Assembly (NCBI RefSeq): GCF_008271745.1
Contig: NZ_VKKZ01000019.1
Location: 620,001 to 684,000 of the forward strand
Origin: Rufibacter glacialis
Lineage (GTDB): Bacteria; Bacteroidota; Bacteroidia; Cytophagales; Hymenobacteraceae
Direction: 5' to 3'
DNA length: 64,000 bases
Shown here piece after piece: positions 53,398-63,360 of the stretch; position 1 is the stretch's first letter; each line of letters begins with the position of its first letter. The notes beneath the pieces were generated by a model. It was not told where the DNA came from. It saw only the letters and a program-made list of their open reading frames with translations, and searched no databases. The position numbers were made by a program, and so were the translations under genes.

Positions 53398-54918
53398 TTA
53401 ATTATTCTCCGGCTTCATCTGCGGGAAGAACAGCACGTCCTGGATGGAATGGGAGTTGGTCATGATCATGCTCAGGCGATCAATGCCAATACCTAGGCCG
53501 GCCGTAGGCGGCATGCCGTACTCCAGCGCCCGGAGGAAGTCCTCGTCCAGGACCATGGCCTCCGTGTCGCCGCGCTTGCCCAGCTCCAGCTGTTCCTCAA
53601 AGCGGGCGCGCTGGTCAATGGGGTCGTTGAGCTCAGAGAAGGCGTTGCAGATTTCCTTGCCGTTGCAGATGGCCTCAAAGCGCTCTACCAAGCCTTCCTT
53701 GCTGCGGTGCTTCTTGGCCAGCGGGCTCATCTCCACAGGGTAGTCGGTGATGAAGGTAGGCTGGATCAGCTGGGCCTCGCATTTCTCCCCGAAGATCTCG
53801 TCAATGATCTTGCCTTTCCCGATGTTCGGGTCCAGTTTGATGCCCAGGCTGGCCGCGGTCTCGCGCAATTGCGCTTCGTCCATCTCCGAGATGTCAATCT
53901 TGGTGAAGTGCTCAATGGCCTCAAACATGGTGAAGCGTTTCCAGGGGCGCGCGAAGTTGATCACGTTTTCGCCTACCTGTACCTGGGTGGTGCCGTGCAA
54001 CGCTAGGGCCACTTTCTCCACCATTTCCTCCACCAGGTCCATCATCCAGTAGTAGTCCTTGTAGGCCACGTACAGTTCTACCTGGGTAAATTCAGGGTTA
54101 TGGAAACGGCTCATGCCTTCGTTCCGGAAGTCCTTGGAGAACTCGTATACCCCGTCAAAGCCACCCACGATCAGACGCTTCAGGTACAGCTCATTGGCAA
54201 TGCGCAGGTACAGGGTCATGTCCAGGGTGTTGTGGTGCGTCTTGAACGGACGGGCGGCGGCGCCTCCGTACAAGGGCTGCAGGATAGGTGTCTCCACCTC
54301 CAGGTAGCCGCGCTCGTTCAGGTAGTCGCGCATGGTGTTCACCAGCTTGGTGCGCTTGATGAAGGCCTCTTTCACCTCGGGGTTCACCACCAGGTCCACG
54401 TACCGCTGACGGTAGCGCAGTTCTGGGTCTGTGAAGGCATCATAAACGTGCTCTACCCCGTTCTCGTCTACCTCGCGCTTCACAATGGGCAGCGGCTTCA
54501 GGGACTTGGCCAGCAGGGTCAGCTCGGTCACGTGCACGGAGGTTTCGCCCACCTGCGTTTTGAACACGTAGCCCTTGATGCCAATGAAATCGCCTATGTC
54601 CAGCATCTTCTTGAACACGGTGTTGTAGAGGTCTTTGTTCTCGCCCGGGGCGATGTCATCACGCGACACGTAGATCTGGATGCGGCCACTGCTGTCCATG
54701 AGTTCGGCAAAAGAGGCCTTGCCCATCACGCGGCGGCTCATCAAACGGCCTGCCAGGCTTACTTCCTGGTAGTTGTTCTGCTCCGGGTTGTAGTTGTCTT
54801 TTATATCCTTAGCCGTGGCAGTCACGTCAAAAAGTTCGGAAGGGTAGGGGTTGATGCCCATCTTCTGGAGCTCTTCGCGCTCATGGCGCCGGCGTAGTTC
54901 CTGTTCGCTTAAATGCAT
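53398..54918 (-). CDS. lysS: Lysyl-tRNA synthetase, class II
   Basis: 506 residues from ATG 54918 ([13 protein letters not shown]). It charges tRNA(Lys) with lysine. The N-terminal OB-fold anticodon domain has [18 protein letters not shown]. Class II motif 2 appears as [20 protein letters not shown] and motif 3 as [23 protein letters not shown] lies between. The C-terminus [14 protein letters not shown] is typical. The frame extends to 54975 but without a better start. It is monocistronic and ends at a strong terminator. Confidence 0.97.
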   Translation of the reverse strand: MHLSEQELRRRHEREELQKMGINPYPSELFDVTATAKDIKDNYNPEQNNYQEVSLAGRLMSRRVMGKASFAELMDSSGRIQIYVSRDDIAPGENKDLYNTVFKKMLDIGDFIGIKGYVFKTQVGETSVHVTELTLLAKSLKPLPIVKREVDENGVEHVYDAFTDPELRYRQRYVDLVVNPEVKEAFIKRTKLVNTMRDYLNERGYLEVETPILQPLYGGAAARPFKTHHNTLDMTLYLRIANELYLKRLIVGGFDGVYEFSKDFRNEGMSRFHNPEFTQVELYVAYKDYYWMMDLVEEMVEKVALALHGTTQVQVGENVINFARPWKRFTMFEAIEHFTKIDISEMDEAQLRETAASLGIKLDPNIGKGKIIDEIFGEKCEAQLIQPTFITDYPVEMSPLAKKHRSKEGLVERFEAICNGKEICNAFSELNDPIDQRARFEEQLELGKRGDTEAMVLDEDFLRALEYGMPPTAGLGIGIDRLSMIMTNSHSIQDVLFFPQMKPENN

Positions 54919-55557
54919 GGAAACGTTCTTTCGGTTTATATAATTCAGGGGGCGAATTTCGGAAATTATTCCCATACATGGTGAGCCTGTAGGCGCTAAT
55001 TCCTATTTAGTTATCAGGTGAAGGGCAACAGAAGGAACTTGACCTACAAAACCAACCTGCTCTACTTCAACTCCTGGTGCCCCAATGTTTGGCGCGAGGC
55101 TCCAGCCCCGTGCCTTCAGATGCCGGGTAATCTCTGGACTGCCTATGTTGTAAGAGCAGCGAAAGGGGCGCTGCTGCATCTCTTCAGGTCCCTTTATGGC
55201 TTGATTATAGAAAATGAGCCTTTTAGTAAAAACGAGCCATAAACAGAAGATACCAGCTCCTGGCTCCCGCCGGGTCTGGAGACGCACATCCTCCTGCGTC
55301 AGGAGACTTTAGCTTCGCGCCAGCCTTCGCAGGGTATGGATAGTTCTGGAATTCCAGGAAGTATAGGTAAAGGCCTTATCCTGCCAGTAGGATGAATCCT
55401 GAAAGTACCTCTGCCCGGGTCCGGGACCGAAAGGTGCACCTATTTGGGAATTGCTATAAGGAAAGGAGAGAAAAGGCCTTTAGATTGCTTAAGAGGGCAG
55501 GTTGTCCAATCCTTCAGGCGCTTTCGCCGTTAAAGTCAGAAACCATTCCCCCTACCT
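54919..55557. other. 639-bp divergent intergenic region between lysS and an unknown gene
   Basis: A degenerate copy of the common palindrome is near 55196-55247. The minus-strand frame 55003-55287 has no family match or signal, and I leave it out. Nothing else is recognised. Confidence 0.5.
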
Positions 55558-56025
55558 ATGAAATGCGAATTAAGTCTGGTCTTTGAAGAAAATGATGGAA
55601 CCCTCCGTTGGATTTTCAATATATTGATTTACGCCCACCAGATCAGTGACCCTCAGGTGCGTAAGATGCTGCAACCTACCCTGAAGGAGTTTCTGCATAA
55701 ACGCAGTTACCAGGAGGTGATTCGGTTGGCCGAGACGGACATTGACGAGGGCGATTTTGTACGGGATTACCTGAAACAGAACCTCATCAAGTTCAATGCG
55801 TCTCAGGTGCGGGTGAAGGGGGAGAAGATCAGATCCATTTGCTTTACCATTGAGCAGGCAGGGCACATGCAGGCTGCGGCAGATCCAGCATCAGTGGACC
55901 CAGAGGTGCTGGCCCTGTTTGAGGGACATGAGCTGAAACTGCGCCAGATCAACCACTGTGCCATTGAAGCCTTGAAAGTCGCCGGCGCCAAAGGTGTGCA
56001 GATTGAGAAATTCAGCCACGAGTAG
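55558..56025 (+). CDS. Conserved-looking protein of unknown function
   Basis: 155 residues, soluble, no signal or membrane segment. It starts MKCELSLVFEENDGTLRWIF and is mostly helical by appearance, with RKMLQPTLKEFLHKRSY and a late helix ALKVAGAKGVQIEKF. I do not recognise a domain. The start is plausible and the composition matches neighbouring genes, so it is likely real. It is convergent with the next gene across a perfect hairpin. Confidence 0.6.
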   Translation: MKCELSLVFEENDGTLRWIFNILIYAHQISDPQVRKMLQPTLKEFLHKRSYQEVIRLAETDIDEGDFVRDYLKQNLIKFNASQVRVKGEKIRSICFTIEQAGHMQAAADPASVDPEVLALFEGHELKLRQINHCAIEALKVAGAKGVQIEKFSHE

Positions 56026-56095
56026 CATTTGGAGATTTGAGGATGGGTAGATAGGAAGATTTTTCAAGGGAGGGAATTGAGCTGCCATAAAATGG

Positions 56096-56127
56096 TTTCG
56101 GCCTGTTTTTGAGAAAACAGGCCGAAA
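56096..56127. terminator. Perfect 14-bp hairpin formed by a common palindrome copy
   Basis: TTTCGGCCTGTTTT (56096-56109), loop TGAG, AAAACAGGCCGAAA (56114-56127). This is the most symmetric copy of the family and sits between two convergent genes. Confidence 0.75.
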
Positions 56128-56179
56128 AGCTAGCATACCTTCTTCAATCATCCAGTCGCGCTCGCCTGCAAGCCATGGA

Positions 56180-57217
56180 TTAAGCGGCAGCGGCCATCTG
56201 CATAGGGGCGGTTCCTTCTGAGAAAAGAGGCTCCACCATCTGGTGCAAGCGGTTTTTAACAAAAGAATCACGCAGGTGCTCTGGCAGTTCCGCTACTACC
56301 TTCTGGTATTTCTCCAAGCCCATGGCTTGGGCCACATAGCTTTCGTGCAGGCCGTTCATGTAGCTCACAATAGAAAGTAGGCACTCATGGAACAGCTTGA
56401 AATCAATCTCGGCTTCTACAAAGCGGTCAATCTCTTTTTGGGAAGCTGAAATCCGGAGCCGGCTAAGCAGGTCAAACAAGGTGGTGTAGCCCATACGCCA
56501 GGTGATCTGCTGCCAATGCTGCGAAGACCATTTATCCAGCACCTTCCCGGTTTTGCTGCTCTTGATAGCGGTGGCCGGATTCCTCTGTACCTGCTGCCGG
56601 ATGGCGTTGGCCGTGAGTTTGCGGGTAGTCCGGAGAAACTGACCTATCTGGGCCTGGGCCTCAATCTCTTTGCCGGCAATCTGCAATCCTGCCTTATAGC
56701 CCGCCAAAGGCAAGCGATGGATACTGAAGTCGCCGTAAGCCCCGGCCGCATAGTAACCAATGGCGCGCGGGTACGCATTCTTCACCACCAGACGGCCAGA
56801 TTCTCTTCTGATGGCCGCTTCATGGCTGGTCTTGATACCCAATGTGTACAGAAAGGCCTGCAAGCCCGCAAAGATGGAATAATACGCCTGCGGGAACGTC
56901 CAGTGCAGGGCGTTGCGCAGGTAGGTCTCATCGCCTAACTCTGCCGTGGCCCTGAGCGCGTACTCGGTGCTCCAGCTATTGTGCAGGATACGGGCCAGGG
57001 CCTGTAAGTCCTGCTCTGTGAGTTCAGCGGAATGTTGCCTGAAAAAGGCATTGTTTCTCAGCCCAGCCTCTTCTGTGCTGTGGGTTATGTGGTAATTGAT
57101 GGCAAAAAAGTAGTTCAGGAACACCTGAGCCGGAATAGATTTCCGCCAGGCAGAATCCTGTGGTTTTTGCTCTTCCTGAAAGAGCGGAATCACGTTTTCG
57201 TCTAGTACCTTCTTCAT
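56180..57217 (-). CDS. Cytoplasmic protein of unknown function
   Basis: 345 residues from ATG 57217 (MKKVLDENVIPLFQ); a longer in-frame extension to 57334 lies in A+T-rich DNA and is unlikely. The protein is soluble and helical. Residues about 90-150 contain AYYSIFAGLQAFLYTLGI followed by SHEAAI, which faintly resembles the YYxxF...GI...H pattern of HEPN domains, but the usual catalytic R-x4-6-H is not evident. I do not assign a function. The upstream region is notably A+T-rich. Confidence 0.6.
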   Translation of the reverse strand: MKKVLDENVIPLFQEEQKPQDSAWRKSIPAQVFLNYFFAINYHITHSTEEAGLRNNAFFRQHSAELTEQDLQALARILHNSWSTEYALRATAELGDETYLRNALHWTFPQAYYSIFAGLQAFLYTLGIKTSHEAAIRRESGRLVVKNAYPRAIGYYAAGAYGDFSIHRLPLAGYKAGLQIAGKEIEAQAQIGQFLRTTRKLTANAIRQQVQRNPATAIKSSKTGKVLDKWSSQHWQQITWRMGYTTLFDLLSRLRISASQKEIDRFVEAEIDFKLFHECLLSIVSYMNGLHESYVAQAMGLEKYQKVVAELPEHLRDSFVKNRLHQMVEPLFSEGTAPMQMAAAA

Positions 57218-57571
57218 GATTAATAAACATGAAAAGAGGTTGTTGAGTTGCATGATTGCTAATATTTTTAGACTAATAAATATCTGTAAATCAGTTAATT
57301 GTAAATTATTTTTAATAATTTTAGCAAGAGGCAAGAGCAGTGGTTTCAGAGGCGTTTGTAAGGGTGGTTGGTCCAGGCTATTTTACTCTTCTTCAAGGGA
57401 AGCGAACTACGGTTTCCGTCTCCTCAACCATAAAAAAATAATCCAATCATAACATATCATCCGTTGGTAGTGGTTATTTTTGTTTTCAGGCATTTCATGG
57501 TTACCCAACCATAATTTCATGATTCTCAGAGAATCGCTTTCACTAGTATTTCCTTACTTTATTTTAATTTT
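57218..57571. other. 354-bp A+T-rich divergent region
   Basis: It lies between the unknown gene (minus) and the large cargo gene (plus). It is clearly richer in A+T than the rest of the window, with runs such as AATTGTAAATTATTTTTAAT. It should hold both promoters, but no clean TAnnTTTG box is found. No repeat of the local families occurs here. Confidence 0.5.
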
Positions 57572-60500
57572 ATGATTAAATTTTTACAAAAGTCAAGTTT
57601 CCTGCTGATTTCCCTCCTATGGCTGGGAAGTAGTGGGAAGGTGGTAGGACAAGTATTGCAAGAAGATTTTGCTTATGAACCTGGAGCGGGATTAGTCACT
57701 CAAACCGGGTGGGGTCTAACAGGAACGACAACTACCAACCCTATCTTAATTTCAGCAGAGGGTCTAAGTTATTCAAACTTGCCAGGCTCGGGCGTTGGAA
57801 AAGCGGTGAACTTGGTATCAACTGGGCAAGATGTAAACAAAGCAATTGGAGCCGCTTATACCAATGGTAGCGTGTACGCGTCTTTTTTGGTTAATTTCAG
57901 CGAGGTCCAGACAACGGGTGATTATTTCTTCCATTTCAGCCCAAACACTAATTCTACCAACTCCACTTTTACTGGACGGGTCTATGCTAAAAAGAGCAGC
58001 AATGGGAAAGTTCAGTTTGGTGTGTCCAAGATTTCGACTCCTGCGCCTGTGTATGCTTCTGCAGAATATGATTTGAATACTACACATTTTGTGGTTTTGA
58101 AATATACCTACGTTGCAGGATCTCTAAATGACGAGGTCGAATTATTTGTAAATCCTTCCCTGGGAGGAACAGAACCTGCTACTTCTTTGGTAAAAGCCGA
58201 AGTAGGAGGGGCAGATGCATCCACCATTGCGGCTGTAGCCTTGCGTCAAGGTACTGCCGCGCAAGCTCCTGCTTTACTCCTAGATGCGATTAAGGTTGGG
58301 GCTACATGGGCAGATGTTACCTCTTCTGCACAGGCAGATACTACGCCTCCCACCTTGGTTTCTGCCACGCCCGCCAATGCGGCTACGAACGTGGCTACGC
58401 AGCTAGACCTTGTCCTTACCTTTAGTGAGCCGGTGGTGGCAGGTACCGGAAATGTGACGCTTGCTTCTGTCAGCGGCAGCATGTCACGCGGCGCTGCAGA
58501 TCCAGAAATTTCCTACAACGGTTCTACCGTGACTATTAAAAATCTGGCCCTCCAGTCTGGTACTACCTATACCTTGACCATAGACAACACTGCTTTCAAA
58601 GACGCGGCAGGAAATTTCTACGCTGGAGTATCTGGAACTACCTGGACTTTTACTACTTCAGCCACCGCTACCCCTACTATCAGGGCAGCAGTGTCCAGCT
58701 TGAATTTTGATTTAACTGCTCTGAATAAATTCTCAGCTGTCAAGTCTTATGAAGTAACGGCCTCTGACTTAACCGGGAATGTAACCGTGGCCGTGGCCGG
58801 GCCTTACCAAATCGCTAAGAGAGAAGGTGCAGGGGCCGGTACATTCGGTACTACCTCTTTGACGTTCACCCCAGCAGAGTTAACGGCCGGTGAAAAAGTA
58901 TATGTACGTTTCGCCCCTACGGCCACCACTGGCAACACGGGTACGATCACCCACACATCAGCTGGTGCTGGAGAAGTAGTGGTAGCTCTTACTGGTATTG
59001 GGATCAACCCATACGTGCAGAACTTCGATGACGCAGGCTTCCTGACCAACTCCGGGTGGACGAAGGTGAACGTTTCTGGTACTACCAACAGCTGGATGCA
59101 CACCACGACCGGACCAAATACTGGAACCGGAGCGGCTGTGGTGAACGGTTTCTCAGATACAGATACCCCCAGCAATGACTGGTTGATCTCACCGGCCATG
59201 GACTTGACGTCTATGTCTAACTTTGCCGTGTTGTCCTTCTATTCCCGGAAATTCTTCGCCGGACCGGCCCTGAAACTCTTTGTCTCTACCACCTACAACG
59301 GCTCGGGTACCATCAATGCCGCTGACTGGACGGAGATTGAGGGAGATTTCCCTACGGCTACCGGAGCTTGGAAACAGTCTGCCGGTATTAACCTGACCTC
59401 CTTTAAATCTGCCAATACTTATGTGGCCTTTGTGTACCAAACCACTGCCGGCGGAACCAACAACTCCTCAGAATGGAAAGTGGATGATTTTAAAGTGGAG
59501 AATGTGGTTTCCTCTGCGTTAATTCCAACCATGACTTTGGCTTTTCCTGAAACAGCCGTCAATGCGGTGTCTGCCAGCCAAAGCTTCAAGTTTAACACCC
59601 TGGGCCATGGAAACATCACCATTGCCGCTCCTGCCGGTTTCCAGGTGTCTGCCAATAACACCACGTTCACCTCTTCTATTGTGGTGCCCGCCGCCACTGC
59701 TGAAGCCGGAACCACGGTGCATGTGCGGTTTGCCCCTACGGCCAAACAGGCCAGTATCAATGGCGTACTTACATTTGCCGGTTCAGTGGGCAACTTCTCG
59801 GCCAACGGTCCTAAACTGACGGGTTCTTCCTTGCTTCGTTCTGAGACCTTTGACATTGTGACCTATAATGTGGAGTTTTTCGGCTCTGACATCAAAGATG
59901 GGACAGGTGAATTTGGCCCGACCAACGATCCTCTACAGGTGGAGAATGTGACCAAGGTGATGCAAACCCTAAACGCAGACATTATTGCCGTGCAGGAATT
60001 GTCTGAGGAGACCGAGATGGACAAAGTGGTGGCTGCCATGCCTGGTTTTGCCAAAAGTATTTCTCAGGTGTACTCTTATTCCATCAAACCAAACAGTTCT
60101 ACAACCCCCTTCCCGGCCCAGAAAATCGGGTTCCTTTATAACACGGCTACCGTGCGGCCAGTGGGCTTTAGAGTGATGTTTGAAGGCCTCTACAAACAAG
60201 CCGTGGCCAATACTACCACCTTGATCACAGATGATTTCTGGTCGTCAGGCAGGTTGCCGTACATGGGTACGTTTGAGGTGACCATAGGCGGCATCACCAA
60301 GCGTATAAGAGTAGTGAACATCCATGCCAAGTCCGGCTCCTCCACAGGTGACTTTAACCGGCGCAAGGAAGACCTCAAAGTCTTGAAAGACTCTCTGGAT
60401 GCCCATTACCCTCTGGACAACATCATCTTGCTGGGAGATTACAATGATAACGTGTTTGGCTCTATCAATGCAGGAGGCGTGTCCAGCTATAACTCCTTCA

Positions 60501-61015
60501 TTGAAGATGCCCAAGATTACAAAGCCATCACGTATACCCTGGCGCAGAATGGGGGAGTATCTTTCCCAAGTTCGGGAAGCTTCCTGGATCACATCATCAT
60601 CTCAAATGAATTGATTGATGAGTACCTGGAGGGTTCCACCACCATTGAAAACCCTAACAGCTATATCACCAACTATTCCAGCACTACCTCAGACCACTTG
60701 CCGGTTTATTCTCGTTTTGCCTTCACCTCTGGTGACCCCTTGGGCACCAAAGAAGACCTGAAAAGAAGATTCAGAGTTTACCCTAACCCTACTTTGGGCA
60801 ATGTTACCTTGCAGTTACCAGCAGGGGCGCCAAGAAACGACTTGTCCATGACTGTCTATGGCCACCGTGGAGAAGTAGTGCTGCGCGTAAGCGGTCTGGA
60901 GCAGACCCTGAACCAGCATCTCACTGAGACCATTTCCAAAGTGGCTACAGGTATGTACCTGATCAAAGTACAAGCCGGAAGACAATCGTATGAAACCAGG
61001 TTAATCAAAAGATAA
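57572..61015 (+). CDS. Type IX secretion cargo with Ig-like, MAM-like and endonuclease/exonuclease/phosphatase domains
   Basis: 1147 residues. After the signal peptide (ending KVVGQ) come a beta-sandwich region (about 25-245), an Ig-like domain with TPPTLVSATPANAATNVA (about 253-370), two Spy/FixG-like beta domains (YVRFAPTATTGNTG and VHVRFAPTAK), and between them a cleaved-adhesin/choice-of-anchor J domain (DWLISPAMDL...DDF). Residues about 770-1050 form an EEP nuclease/phosphatase domain with VTYNVEFFG, IIAVQELSEE, VNIHAKSG, ILLGDYND and SDHLPVYS. The last 80 residues (RVYPNPTLGNVTL...GMYLIKV) are a type A sorting domain that sends the protein to the type IX system. A role in extracellular DNA or phosphate scavenging is likely. 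Confidence 0.92.
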   Translation: MIKFLQKSSFLLISLLWLGSSGKVVGQVLQEDFAYEPGAGLVTQTGWGLTGTTTTNPILISAEGLSYSNLPGSGVGKAVNLVSTGQDVNKAIGAAYTNGSVYASFLVNFSEVQTTGDYFFHFSPNTNSTNSTFTGRVYAKKSSNGKVQFGVSKISTPAPVYASAEYDLNTTHFVVLKYTYVAGSLNDEVELFVNPSLGGTEPATSLVKAEVGGADASTIAAVALRQGTAAQAPALLLDAIKVGATWADVTSSAQADTTPPTLVSATPANAATNVATQLDLVLTFSEPVVAGTGNVTLASVSGSMSRGAADPEISYNGSTVTIKNLALQSGTTYTLTIDNTAFKDAAGNFYAGVSGTTWTFTTSATATPTIRAAVSSLNFDLTALNKFSAVKSYEVTASDLTGNVTVAVAGPYQIAKREGAGAGTFGTTSLTFTPAELTAGEKVYVRFAPTATTGNTGTITHTSAGAGEVVVALTGIGINPYVQNFDDAGFLTNSGWTKVNVSGTTNSWMHTTTGPNTGTGAAVVNGFSDTDTPSNDWLISPAMDLTSMSNFAVLSFYSRKFFAGPALKLFVSTTYNGSGTINAADWTEIEGDFPTATGAWKQSAGINLTSFKSANTYVAFVYQTTAGGTNNSSEWKVDDFKVENVVSSALIPTMTLAFPETAVNAVSASQSFKFNTLGHGNITIAAPAGFQVSANNTTFTSSIVVPAATAEAGTTVHVRFAPTAKQASINGVLTFAGSVGNFSANGPKLTGSSLLRSETFDIVTYNVEFFGSDIKDGTGEFGPTNDPLQVENVTKVMQTLNADIIAVQELSEETEMDKVVAAMPGFAKSISQVYSYSIKPNSSTTPFPAQKIGFLYNTATVRPVGFRVMFEGLYKQAVANTTTLITDDFWSSGRLPYMGTFEVTIGGITKRIRVVNIHAKSGSSTGDFNRRKEDLKVLKDSLDAHYPLDNIILLGDYNDNVFGSINAGGVSSYNSFIEDAQDYKAITYTLAQNGGVSFPSSGSFLDHIIISNELIDEYLEGSTTIENPNSYITNYSSTTSDHLPVYSRFAFTSGDPLGTKEDLKRRFRVYPNPTLGNVTLQLPAGAPRNDLSMTVYGHRGEVVLRVSGLEQTLNQHLTETISKVATGMYLIKVQAGRQSYETRLIKR

Positions 61016-61036
61016 GCCGGAAACGTGCCTTTCCAA

Positions 61037-61069
61037 AGCCTGCCAGATGTACTCTGGCAGGCTTTTTTT
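61037..61069 (+). terminator. Intrinsic terminator of the cargo gene
   Basis: AGCCTGCCAGA (61037-61047) pairs with TCTGGCAGGCT (61053-61063), loop TGTAC, then a run of T. Textbook form. Confidence 0.95.
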
Positions 61070-61147
61070 ATGTCTATATATTTCCTTACTTGCCGCCTGC
61101 CCAGCCTGGTTTCAAGGCTGTTTCTTTAAAACTACCCGAAAATCACC

Positions 61148-62863
61148 ATGCGCAAAATCTCTCTGTCTCCTGTGGCTTTCCTTTGGCTTCTCCTGCAACT
61201 GGCAGGGTGCCAACCTTCTGGCAAACCCATCTCTGGCGCCAAACCAGAAATAGGCGCAACCGGCCGGAAAGGCATGGTGGTAAGCGCGCACCCAGAGGCC
61301 TCCCGGATTGGGCTGGAGATTCTGCGGAAAGGCGGCAATGCCTATGATGCAGCGGTGGCCACTGGTTTTGCCTTGGCCGTGGCGTATCCGGTGGCCGGTA
61401 ACATTGGCGGAGGCGGCTTTCTGGTGTACCGCAAGCAGGACGGAGAAGCCGGTACCCTGGATTACCGGGAAAAAGCCCCAGGGGCTGCCACCAAGAACAT
61501 GTACCTAGACGCGCAGGGCAACGTGGTGAAAGACGCCAGCACCTTGGGGCATTTGGCCGTGGGCGTACCCGGTGCGGTAGCCGGGATGGTGGCTATGCAT
61601 GAGAAGTTAGGAAGCCTGCCCTGGGCCCAAGTGGTGCAACCTGCCATTGACCTGGCCCAGAAAGGGGTGGTGCTCACAGAGCGGGAAGCGCGCATGCTCA
61701 ACAACGACAAGGAAGATTTCATCAAAGCCAACAAGTTTGCGACCCATCTGGTGCGGGAGGCCCCGTGGCAGAAAGGAGACGTGCTTCCCCTGCAGGAGCT
61801 GGCCCGTACCCTGGAGCGGATTCGGGATAGGGGACAGAAGGGGTTCTATGAGGGGGAAACCGCTGATCTGCTTGTGCAGGAAATGCGCCGGGGCGGAGGC
61901 ATCATCTCCCACCAGGACCTGAAAGACTACCGGTCAGTGTGGCGCCCTGCCATCACCGGCTCTTACCGTGGGTACAAGGTGATCTCCATGCCTCCACCCT
62001 CCAGCGGCGGAATTGCCTTGCTGCAGTTATTGAATATGATGGAGCCGTATGATCTTAAGGAGTGGGGCTGGCAACAAGCCAATACGGTGCATGTGATGGT
62101 AGAAGCCCAGCGCCGGGTATACGCAGACCGGGCCTCTTACCTGGGCGACCCTGATTTCATCAAGGTGCCGGTGGGCAATCTTCTCGACCCAGCTTACCTG
62201 CGCAGCCGCATGACCACCCTGGACATGGAAAAAGCAACGCCTTCTACCCAAGTGCAGGAGGGGAAACTGCTGGCCCGGGAAAGCGACCAAACCACACATT
62301 ACTCCATTGTAGACCAGTGGGGCAACGCGGCCTCCGTGACCACCACCTTGAATGGGGGCTACGGCTCAAAGGTGGTCGTGGAAGGCGCCGGCTTTCTCCT
62401 GAACAATGAGATGGATGATTTCAGCGTGAAGCCGGGCGTGCCCAACATGTTTGGGCTGATAGGAGGCGAAGCCAATGCCATTGCTCCCGGTAAACGGATG
62501 CTGAGTTCCATGACCCCCACCATTCTGGAGAAAGACGGCCAACTCTTCATGGTAGTGGGCACCCCAGGCGGGTCTACCATTATCACGTCTGTCTTTCAGG
62601 CCATCCTGAACGTGGTAGACCATGGCATGGGCATGCAGCAGGCTGTGGCAGCCCCTAGGTTCCACCATCAATGGCTGCCAGATGTGGTACAGCCCGAAGC
62701 CAGAGCCCTTGCCGCACCGGTCCGGGAGGCGCTCCAGAAGAAAGGGCATGCCTTGCGTAACCGGTCAGACTATGGGGCGGTGGACGGGATTTTGAAACGC
62801 AAAGACGGTACTTGGGAAGGAGGAGCAGATCCCAGGGGAGATGATACCGCTCTGGGATACTAA
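61148..62863 (+). CDS. ggt: Gamma-glutamyltransferase
   Basis: 571 residues. The lipobox is LQLAGC, so the enzyme is lipid-anchored. It hydrolyses gamma-glutamyl bonds of glutathione-like peptides or transfers the glutamyl group. It is made as a precursor and self-cleaves before Thr382 in DQTTHYSIVD, which becomes the nucleophile of the small subunit. PVAGNIGGGGFLVYRK, GVPGAVAGM, and in the small subunit VVEGAGFLLNNEMDDFS, RMLSSMTPTI and GTPGGSTIITSV are typical. It lies 132 bp after the cargo gene beyond that gene's terminator, so it has its own promoter. Confidence 0.96.
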   Translation: MRKISLSPVAFLWLLLQLAGCQPSGKPISGAKPEIGATGRKGMVVSAHPEASRIGLEILRKGGNAYDAAVATGFALAVAYPVAGNIGGGGFLVYRKQDGEAGTLDYREKAPGAATKNMYLDAQGNVVKDASTLGHLAVGVPGAVAGMVAMHEKLGSLPWAQVVQPAIDLAQKGVVLTEREARMLNNDKEDFIKANKFATHLVREAPWQKGDVLPLQELARTLERIRDRGQKGFYEGETADLLVQEMRRGGGIISHQDLKDYRSVWRPAITGSYRGYKVISMPPPSSGGIALLQLLNMMEPYDLKEWGWQQANTVHVMVEAQRRVYADRASYLGDPDFIKVPVGNLLDPAYLRSRMTTLDMEKATPSTQVQEGKLLARESDQTTHYSIVDQWGNAASVTTTLNGGYGSKVVVEGAGFLLNNEMDDFSVKPGVPNMFGLIGGEANAIAPGKRMLSSMTPTILEKDGQLFMVVGTPGGSTIITSVFQAILNVVDHGMGMQQAVAAPRFHHQWLPDVVQPEARALAAPVREALQKKGHALRNRSDYGAVDGILKRKDGTWEGGADPRGDDTALGY

Positions 62864-63360
62864 TCCCTAACTGTCCGCACAATACGTTTTGTTAGCCGTC
62901 CTTTTGCTTTGTATCCCTTTGGGGAAGAGAGCAAGAGGACGGTTTTTTGGTTGTTTTCATAAAAAGATACTTTTTCCTTGCCTTCCCTTCTAAGATGGAG
63001 GTTACTTGTTGAGGTCTCCTCTTTTACAGGCACCCGTTCTTTATGCAAGTCCTTTAGCCGCCTTTAAAGGCTTTAGAATCCGGTGCAGTTTAGAAGAATC
63101 AAGCCGAAAACATCATTGGTTTTGTATTGGTTTTAAAAGCAGATGAGGTGGGTATTACTTTTTATGCTTTTATTTGTGCTTGTGAATCAGGTTGTTGTAT
63201 AAATATATAGGTTTTTAAATATTGAAGGTTACAGGTTTTGTGAACTAAAAGGTAGGACTGGTAGTTGTACCAACATCTATTTAAATTTTTATCACAGATT
63301 ACTTTTCTAATCCACTGATAGTATCCCCCACGGTTTTATTTCTTCCCTAAATTCTAACAA
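62864..63360. other. 497-bp intergenic region between ggt and the PorP/SprF gene
   Basis: It begins with the ggt terminator. The remaining part is A+T-rich, especially 63150-63360, as expected for the promoter of the next gene, but I find no clear TAnnTTTG box. No gene. Confidence 0.5.
62896..62948 (+). terminator. Terminator of ggt
   Basis: CCGTCCTTTTGCT (62896-62908) pairs with AGCAAGAGGACGG (62930-62942) with one G-T pair; a CCC/GGG pair closes the inner loop. TTTTTT follows at 62943-62948. Confidence 0.8.

Noticed and set aside
55003-55287. 94-residue minus-strand frame upstream of the 55558 gene
   Set aside because: No family features; it covers a degenerate palindrome copy.
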